From JBBDYD01 sp040901865 (GTDB lineage Bacteria; Bacteroidota; Ignavibacteria; UBA10030): a DNA stretch of 64,000 bases. Under the pieces are notes generated by a model. That model was not told the DNA's origin, did no database searches, and saw nothing but the letters and a program-made list of their open reading frames with translations. Both the position numbers and the translations under genes were made by a program. The DNA lies in the NCBI GenBank assembly GCA_040901865.1, contig JBBDYD010000137.1:31361-95360 (forward strand), in the 5' to 3' direction. This document shows, piece by piece, positions 59,490-64,000 of the stretch; positions within the stretch are counted from its first letter, which is position 1; each line of letters begins with the position of its first letter.

Positions 59490-61736
59490 ATGAATAATTC
59501 AGTTCCGACCGCTGAGCCGATCGTAAATCCTGCTCTGGCCGCAAGTCATGGACTCACCAGCGATGAATACGAACGGATCCTTGCCGTTCTCGGAAGGATA
59601 CCGACCTACACCGAACTGGGAATCTACAGCGTCATGTGGAGCGAGCATTGCAGCTACAAGAACTCCATAGCTGTCATTAAGACCCTCCCACGCAGCGGAG
59701 GACGGTTGCTGGTGGGTGCAGGGGAGGAAAATGCCGGTCTGGTCGATATCGGAGACGGTCTCGCTGTGGCCTTTAAGATTGAAAGCCATAATCATCCATC
59801 CGCTGTCGAGCCATACCAAGGAGCCGCCACGGGCGTTGGTGGAATTCTCAGGGATATCTTTACCATGGGAGCACGTCCGATAGCAGCCTTGAATTCTTTA
59901 AGATTCGGACCACTTGAGTCTCAGCGCTCGAGATACCTGTTTCGGAATGTGGTAAAGGGGATCGGGGACTATGGCAATAGTTTTGGGGTCCCAACAGTCG
60001 GTGGTGAGATTTATTTTGAGGAATGCTATCAGGAAAACCCCCTCGTTAATGCGATGGCGGTTGGAATCGTTTCTCACAATCAAACAGCGAGTGCTATCGC
60101 TCTCGGGCCCGGAAATCCAGTCATGATCGTAGGTTCGGCCACGGGAAGGGACGGAATCCATGGGGCAACCTTTGCCTCAGAGGAAATTTCAGAGGAATCC
60201 GAGTCGAGAAGGCCCTCTGTCCAGGTTGGCGATCCTTTTACTGAAAAGCTGCTTTTGGAAGCGACGCTCGAAGCTATAAAGTCTGGATTCGTGGTGGGCA
60301 TTCAGGATATGGGAGCAGCAGGACTGACGTGTTCCAGCACCGAAATGAGCGCGAAAGGAAAGGTCGGAATGGATCTCTTCCTCGAGAGAGTGCCTGTGCG
60401 CGAGGAAGGGATGAGTGCGTATCAGATAATGTTGTCGGAATCGCAGGAGAGAATGCTTCTCGTGGTCACGAAGGGACATGAGAACGACATAGCCAAGATG
60501 TTTGACAAATGGGATTTACCTGCAACCGTTATAGGCACTGTGACAGCGGGCGGAAGAGTGAAGGTTTACCACAATGGCGAACTGAAAGCCGACGTCCCGG
60601 CCGCTTCGCTAGTACTTGGAGAAGGCGCCCCAGTTTACACGAGGGAGAAGAGGGAACCTGCTTATCTCAATTCAACAAGGTCTTTTTCCCCGGATCGTAT
60701 TGACGCACCAGCCGACTACACTAATGTTCTAAGGCAACTCGTCCGGAGCACGACAATTGCCGGCAAAAAGTGGGTGTATCAACAGTACGACACAATGGTT
60801 CGGACGAACACCCTCGAGACACCGGGAGGAGACGCCGCGATCGTACGGATCAAGGGAAGTCGGAAGGCTCTGAGTTTATCCACGGATTGCAATGCCCGTT
60901 TTGTTTATCTGAACCCGAGGAGGGGCGGACAAATCGCTGTAGCTGAGGCTGCAAGAAACGTTGTCTGCACTGGAGCTACACCCATAGCGATCACCAATTG
61001 CCTGAACTTTGGTAATCCGTACGACCCGGAGGTCTACTGGCAATTCGTCGAGGCTGTCGGAGGGATTGGGGATGCCTGCCGCGTATTGGAGACACCCGTA
61101 ACCGGCGGGAACGTCAGTTTCTATAACGAAAGCCCTGAGAGTGCAGTGTATCCGACTCCTGTTATCGGAATGGTGGGTTTGATCGATGATTTGAGCCATC
61201 TCGTTGGGTGTGGTTTCCAGGCAGCTGGTGACGTTATTCTGCTTCTTGGAAGGAATAAGGGGGACGTGGGTGGGTCCGAATATCTCCGTCTGAGAACCGG
61301 GCGGATCCTGGGGGACGCACCGGAGATAGACCTTCGGTACGAGAAGAAAATGCAGGAATCATGTTTGAAACTTGCGAAGGCAGGTCTGCTCATCTCGGCA
61401 CACGATGTTTCGGAGGGCGGTGTTGCCGTGGCTATTTCTGAGTGTTGCTTTTCAGCCAAGGAGTCAAATACTGGTGCACTCATCGCCGATGACGCTTATA
61501 ACGGGGTTCGGGAAGACTTCTGGCTGTTTGGCGAAGGACAATCGATGATAATTCTGTCGGTTTCTCCCGACTCCGTTGAAACGGTGTTCAGCATTTGCGA
61601 AGGAAACGGCACAGACGTTAGGGCTATTGGCAGCGTGACGGATGATGGCCTCGTGGTGCTTGGAAACAAGATCACTGCAAGCGTGGAATCACTTCGGGAG
61701 GAATATGAGACCGCGATTGATAGGGCAATGGGGTGA
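59490..61736 (+). CDS. purL: Phosphoribosylformylglycinamidine synthase subunit PurL
   Basis: Makes FGAM from FGAR in purine synthesis. 748 residues, the small PurL form that works with PurS and PurQ. MWSEHCSYKNS near residue 50, KIESHNHPSAVEPYQGAATG (ATP/Mg site), GIQDMGAAGLTCSSTEM, and two AIR-synthase-like halves with CLNFGNPYDPEVYW and SAHDVSEGGVAVAISE. Weak Shine-Dalgarno. purS and purQ are not seen here. Confidence 0.97.
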   Translation: MNNSVPTAEPIVNPALAASHGLTSDEYERILAVLGRIPTYTELGIYSVMWSEHCSYKNSIAVIKTLPRSGGRLLVGAGEENAGLVDIGDGLAVAFKIESHNHPSAVEPYQGAATGVGGILRDIFTMGARPIAALNSLRFGPLESQRSRYLFRNVVKGIGDYGNSFGVPTVGGEIYFEECYQENPLVNAMAVGIVSHNQTASAIALGPGNPVMIVGSATGRDGIHGATFASEEISEESESRRPSVQVGDPFTEKLLLEATLEAIKSGFVVGIQDMGAAGLTCSSTEMSAKGKVGMDLFLERVPVREEGMSAYQIMLSESQERMLLVVTKGHENDIAKMFDKWDLPATVIGTVTAGGRVKVYHNGELKADVPAASLVLGEGAPVYTREKREPAYLNSTRSFSPDRIDAPADYTNVLRQLVRSTTIAGKKWVYQQYDTMVRTNTLETPGGDAAIVRIKGSRKALSLSTDCNARFVYLNPRRGGQIAVAEAARNVVCTGATPIAITNCLNFGNPYDPEVYWQFVEAVGGIGDACRVLETPVTGGNVSFYNESPESAVYPTPVIGMVGLIDDLSHLVGCGFQAAGDVILLLGRNKGDVGGSEYLRLRTGRILGDAPEIDLRYEKKMQESCLKLAKAGLLISAHDVSEGGVAVAISECCFSAKESNTGALIADDAYNGVREDFWLFGEGQSMIILSVSPDSVETVFSICEGNGTDVRAIGSVTDDGLVVLGNKITASVESLREEYETAIDRAMG

Positions 61737-61810
61737 CAAAGTTAACAGAAGGTAGGTAGGTTTATTGATTTGCATTTCAGCTACTTTACATAATATCTAT
61801 TATATGACAA

Positions 61811-62641
61811 CTAGGGTATTTCAAATACCCCACGGAACACACTTACTGCCGGACCTGTCAGCTTCACTCCATTGTATACACCCGCGTCATCCTTCTGGAA
61901 GTCTACTCTCAGTTTGATATCACTTTTCACCTGAACAGTCACCGGACCCGTCGTCAATCCCAACTCCGACGCAACAAGAGCTGCAGCTACTGACCCTGTT
62001 CCGCATGCCAGTGTTTCTTCCTCAACCCCCCGCTCATATGTCCTTATTCTAAGTTGATTAGCCCCTGTCACCTTAACAAAATTCACGTTCGTCCCCTCCG
62101 GCGCAAATTCTGGATGCTGTCGAATCTCCCTTCCAACCCTCACAACGTCGATAGAAGACAATCCTGGCTTCCCAGGAGCGTCCTCTCCCAGGAGAATCAC
62201 TACGTGCGGAGATCCAGTGTCCACAAAATTGCATCCAATCGCTCCAGCAGATGTCCGGAGCATAATATCCGTTCGTATTTTCGATGGTTGCTTCATCGAT
62301 AATTCAACGATCTGGCCGTTTACTGATGCCCTGTAGACACTGTCCAACGCCTCAAACGTCTGCTCGACCCCGGCTATCCCATTTGCATAGGCGAAATGAG
62401 CGATGCACCGGCCGCCGTTTCCGCACATCCCGCCATAACTTCCGTCTGCATTGTAGTACATCATCCGGAAATCCGCCGCATCACTGTTTTCCAAGAGAAG
62501 CAAGCCGTCAGCACCTATGCCAAAGTGCCTTTCGCACACGGCCCTTGCCAGAGCGGAGGCGTCCCGAATCCTGCCATCACGATTATCCATGACGACGAAA
62601 TCATTGCCAGCCCCCGTCATTTTTGTGAATGAAAGCTTCAT
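61811..62641 (-). CDS. dapF: Diaminopimelate epimerase
   Basis: Converts LL- to meso-diaminopimelate for lysine and peptidoglycan. 276 residues: KMTGAGNDFVVMDNRD at the start, GMCGNGGRCIAHFA with one catalytic Cys, and LACGTGSVAAAL with the other. ATG 62641 is chosen; earlier in-frame starts (ATG 62653, TTG 62671) fall inside the terminator hairpin of the upstream gene and precede the conserved N-terminus. No Shine-Dalgarno. Confidence 0.95.
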   Translation of the reverse strand: MKLSFTKMTGAGNDFVVMDNRDGRIRDASALARAVCERHFGIGADGLLLLENSDAADFRMMYYNADGSYGGMCGNGGRCIAHFAYANGIAGVEQTFEALDSVYRASVNGQIVELSMKQPSKIRTDIMLRTSAGAIGCNFVDTGSPHVVILLGEDAPGKPGLSSIDVVRVGREIRQHPEFAPEGTNVNFVKVTGANQLRIRTYERGVEEETLACGTGSVAAALVASELGLTTGPVTVQVKSDIKLRVDFQKDDAGVYNGVKLTGPAVSVFRGVFEIP

Positions 62642-62669
62642 AAAAAAGGCCATCCGATCTGGGATGGCC
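62642..62669 (-). terminator. Terminator of the OprO/P-like porin gene
   Basis: On the - strand GGCCATCC (62669-62662), loop CAGATC, GGATGGCC (62655-62648), then TTTTTT (62647-62642). The dapF ATG starts at the very next base. Confidence 0.88.
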
Positions 62670-62698
62670 AATCAGTCAATTTTTGCATGGGAATAGTA

Positions 62699-63769
62699 TT
62701 ACGGAAGGCTCCAGCTGACAGTAATACGTCCGGTGATCGATGATTCGAACGACTGGGTCCCAGACTTCTCAAAAGTTTCAATTTGCACATTCGGAATAAC
62801 CTGGACGTTCGGAATTGTCGCCCACGAAACACCTGCAAGAACATATCCTCTCGAATCTCCAACCGCCGATGAATTCGTGTTAGGGTCAAAATGGTCATAT
62901 CTTCCGACAAATTCAAGACGCTCTGCAAAACTCCACCTTAGGAAGCCTGAAATCCCCAATCCGTTTCGCGTCCTCAACGAGGTTCCGGTGTTGTAAGCAT
63001 TTGGGGTCATCTGTATGAACCCTTCGACACCGAGCCTTATATTCGGAACAGGCTCAAACCCCACAAACCCGGCTGTCGTCAGTGTGGAATTCCCTACCCG
63101 TCCCCCCGTGAACGGATTCGTAATCTCAGGGCGTGGATTGAAATCGGCATACAAAGTGACCTCGATGGGCCGTAGACGAACACTGACATGCCCATAGTAT
63201 CGTTTCAGCTTGTCGTTCTCAGGTTTGTTGTTGTTGCCGTTGCCGAGCATGAACCAATAGCCGAGGGCGCCTTGATTGTCAAACGATCCGCGAACACCGA
63301 CGCCAAAGTCACGGGAACTTACAGCACCGCGCAAATCCATAATGGTTTTCTCAAGCGATCGATATCCCCAAGCGCCCTCTGAAACCTCAAAGGCGGGAGT
63401 ACCCTGTATACCCAGAAACACATCGTTCCCGAGTACATTCTTCCATCGCAGGTATGCGTCCTTGACAAACACGCCGATCTTGCCGTCGCTTGTAAGAGCG
63501 GACTGATCCGCCTCCAGGCGAAATCTTGAGGAAACATCCTCAGTGAAAGTATAGTCGTACGTGAAGTAGATGCGGCGAAACTGAAATGCCTGGAATGCCT
63601 CCCCCCCGCTCAACGCTGTATTTGAAAAAGACCCGAACGCAGGATCGCGTTGGATGTTGTAGAAGTAATCAACGTAGGCCAGCAGGGATAGTTTTCCCTT
63701 GTCCTGGCTTTTTCCGAGCTGCAAAGCAAATAAGGCGACAATGGGAAGGAGCACTAATGCTCTCCGCAT
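62699..63769 (-). CDS. OprO/OprP-like outer membrane porin
   Basis: 356 residues. Signal peptide (LVLLPIVALFALQLGKSQ), then a beta-barrel with RRIYFTYDYTFTEDVSSRFR, DAYLRWKNVLG and FLGIQGTPAFEVSEGAWGYR, the pattern of phosphate/pyrophosphate-selective porins; it ends in ITGRITVSWSLP, without the usual terminal Phe. AGGAGG lies 5-6 nt before the ATG. phoU follows upstream on the same strand, supporting a phosphate role. Confidence 0.85.
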   Translation of the reverse strand: MRRALVLLPIVALFALQLGKSQDKGKLSLLAYVDYFYNIQRDPAFGSFSNTALSGGEAFQAFQFRRIYFTYDYTFTEDVSSRFRLEADQSALTSDGKIGVFVKDAYLRWKNVLGNDVFLGIQGTPAFEVSEGAWGYRSLEKTIMDLRGAVSSRDFGVGVRGSFDNQGALGYWFMLGNGNNNKPENDKLKRYYGHVSVRLRPIEVTLYADFNPRPEITNPFTGGRVGNSTLTTAGFVGFEPVPNIRLGVEGFIQMTPNAYNTGTSLRTRNGLGISGFLRWSFAERLEFVGRYDHFDPNTNSSAVGDSRGYVLAGVSWATIPNVQVIPNVQIETFEKSGTQSFESSITGRITVSWSLP

Positions 63770-63842
63770 GAAACCTCCTCCTGATTAGTGAATTGGTGCA
63801 TTCAACTCCGCTGCGGCCGGGGCTGGGCCTTATGCAGCGGCG

Positions 63843-64000
63843 TTAACCCTGATTATGCTCATCAGCGTGGTGCTTGATGATCCGGGCGTTTATAATGAAA
63901 ATCACATCTTCCGCAATGTTGGTGGCGTGGTCCGCTAAACGCTCGATATGCCGCGATACCATCATGATGTGTGCACCGGGTACGATATTGTCAGCCGATT
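63843..64000 (-). CDS. phoU: Phosphate transport regulator PhoU, 3' end only
   Basis: 52 C-terminal residues are in the window; the gene continues beyond 64000. MMVSRHIERLADHATNIAED is the metal-binding E/D...HATNIAE motif of the PhoU helical bundle. PhoU restrains phosphate uptake by Pst and signalling by PhoR. The tail is His-rich (KHHADEHNQG). 73 bp upstream of the porin gene; the pst genes probably lie beyond the edge. Confidence 0.9.
   Translation of the reverse strand, partial: SADNIVPGAHIMMVSRHIERLADHATNIAEDVIFIINARIIKHHADEHNQG

Noticed and set aside
61737..61810. AT-rich palindromic stretch between purL and dapF (ATAATA..TATTAT) as terminator
   Set aside because: Loop of only 2 nt, AT-only stem and no T-tract; weak as a terminator.
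63800..63842. GC-rich inverted repeat CCGCTGC/GCAGCGG after phoU as terminator
   Set aside because: There is no T-run on the - strand after it; left unassigned.
1..64000. tRNA, rRNA, CRISPR arrays, insertion sequences, prophage or toxin-antitoxin loci
   Set aside because: No tandem spaced repeats, terminal inverted repeats, transposase or integrase motifs or tRNA-like cloverleaf were noticed by eye; a small RNA could still be missed.

Overview
The window is a gene-dense bacterial chromosome segment, almost certainly a contig from a metagenome-assembled genome (a run of exactly 100 N interrupts one gene). No rRNA, tRNA, CRISPR array, phage or insertion sequence was seen. The gene set (bacillithiol ligase BshC, class II-like EPSP synthase, small PurL, split b6-type cytochrome b followed by a multihaem c cytochrome and an aa3-type oxidase, ExbB/ExbD/ExbD, OprO/P-type porins) and recurring promoters of the form TTG-N20-TAnnTT point to a Gram-negative aerobe of the Bacteroidota/Ignavibacteria neighbourhood. 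That placement is an inference; no marker search was run.

Layout. 1-5.7 kb: 3' part of pnp, aroA, a MalK/UgpC-type ATPase gene, and bshC convergent to them. 5.8-20.6 kb: one long + strand respiratory block, with ferredoxin, Rieske, split cytochrome b, an octahaem c cytochrome, a cupredoxin-like protein, oxidase subunits I, III, IV and II, two small membrane proteins, haem A/O synthesis (ctaA, ctaB), an ABC-2 exporter and a CtaM/DUF420 protein. It reads as a complete quinol-to-oxygen branch plus its assembly factors. 20.6-23.8 kb (- strand): nucleoside salvage operon cdd-tdk-nupC-punA; punA has no canonical start codon.

23.9-33.6 kb (- strand): eight tightly packed genes, several overlapping by 4 nt: nucleotidyltransferase-like protein, two radical SAM enzymes with B12-like N-termini, a methyltransferase, a GT29 (sialyltransferase)-like protein, a double methyltransferase with a zinc-ribbon remnant, an arylsulfotransferase-type lipoprotein, and a SPASM-like radical SAM enzyme. 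This is the best candidate in the window for an undescribed system, plausibly synthesis and sulfation of a modified glycan or glycolipid.

33.8-43.3 kb (+ strand): PASTA protein, rpe, nagA, an Lrp-type regulator beside glnA, enoyl-CoA hydratase, apt, a peroxiredoxin overlapping a tryptophanase gene, a Yip1-like membrane protein, a small zincin and an unknown 102-aa protein. 43.3-47.0 kb (- strand): exported M28 peptidase, TolB-like propeller and a secreted peroxiredoxin. 47.0-52.2 kb (+ strand): a zinc/manganese uptake locus (small Cys/His protein, porin, ZnuA-like binding protein, ZnuB-like permease fused to HEAT repeats, SDR enzyme) that lacks an ATPase gene. The permease is split by the N gap, whose flanks repeat the same 55 bp, so the break is probably an unmerged assembly overlap.

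52.3-61.7 kb (+ strand): exbB-exbD-exbD, yqeY, cvpA, mutS2, biotin carboxylase and biotin carrier genes, purL. 61.8-64 kb (- strand): dapF, whose start codon abuts the terminator of an OprO/P-like porin gene, and the 3' end of phoU, suggesting a phosphate-uptake locus running off the window.
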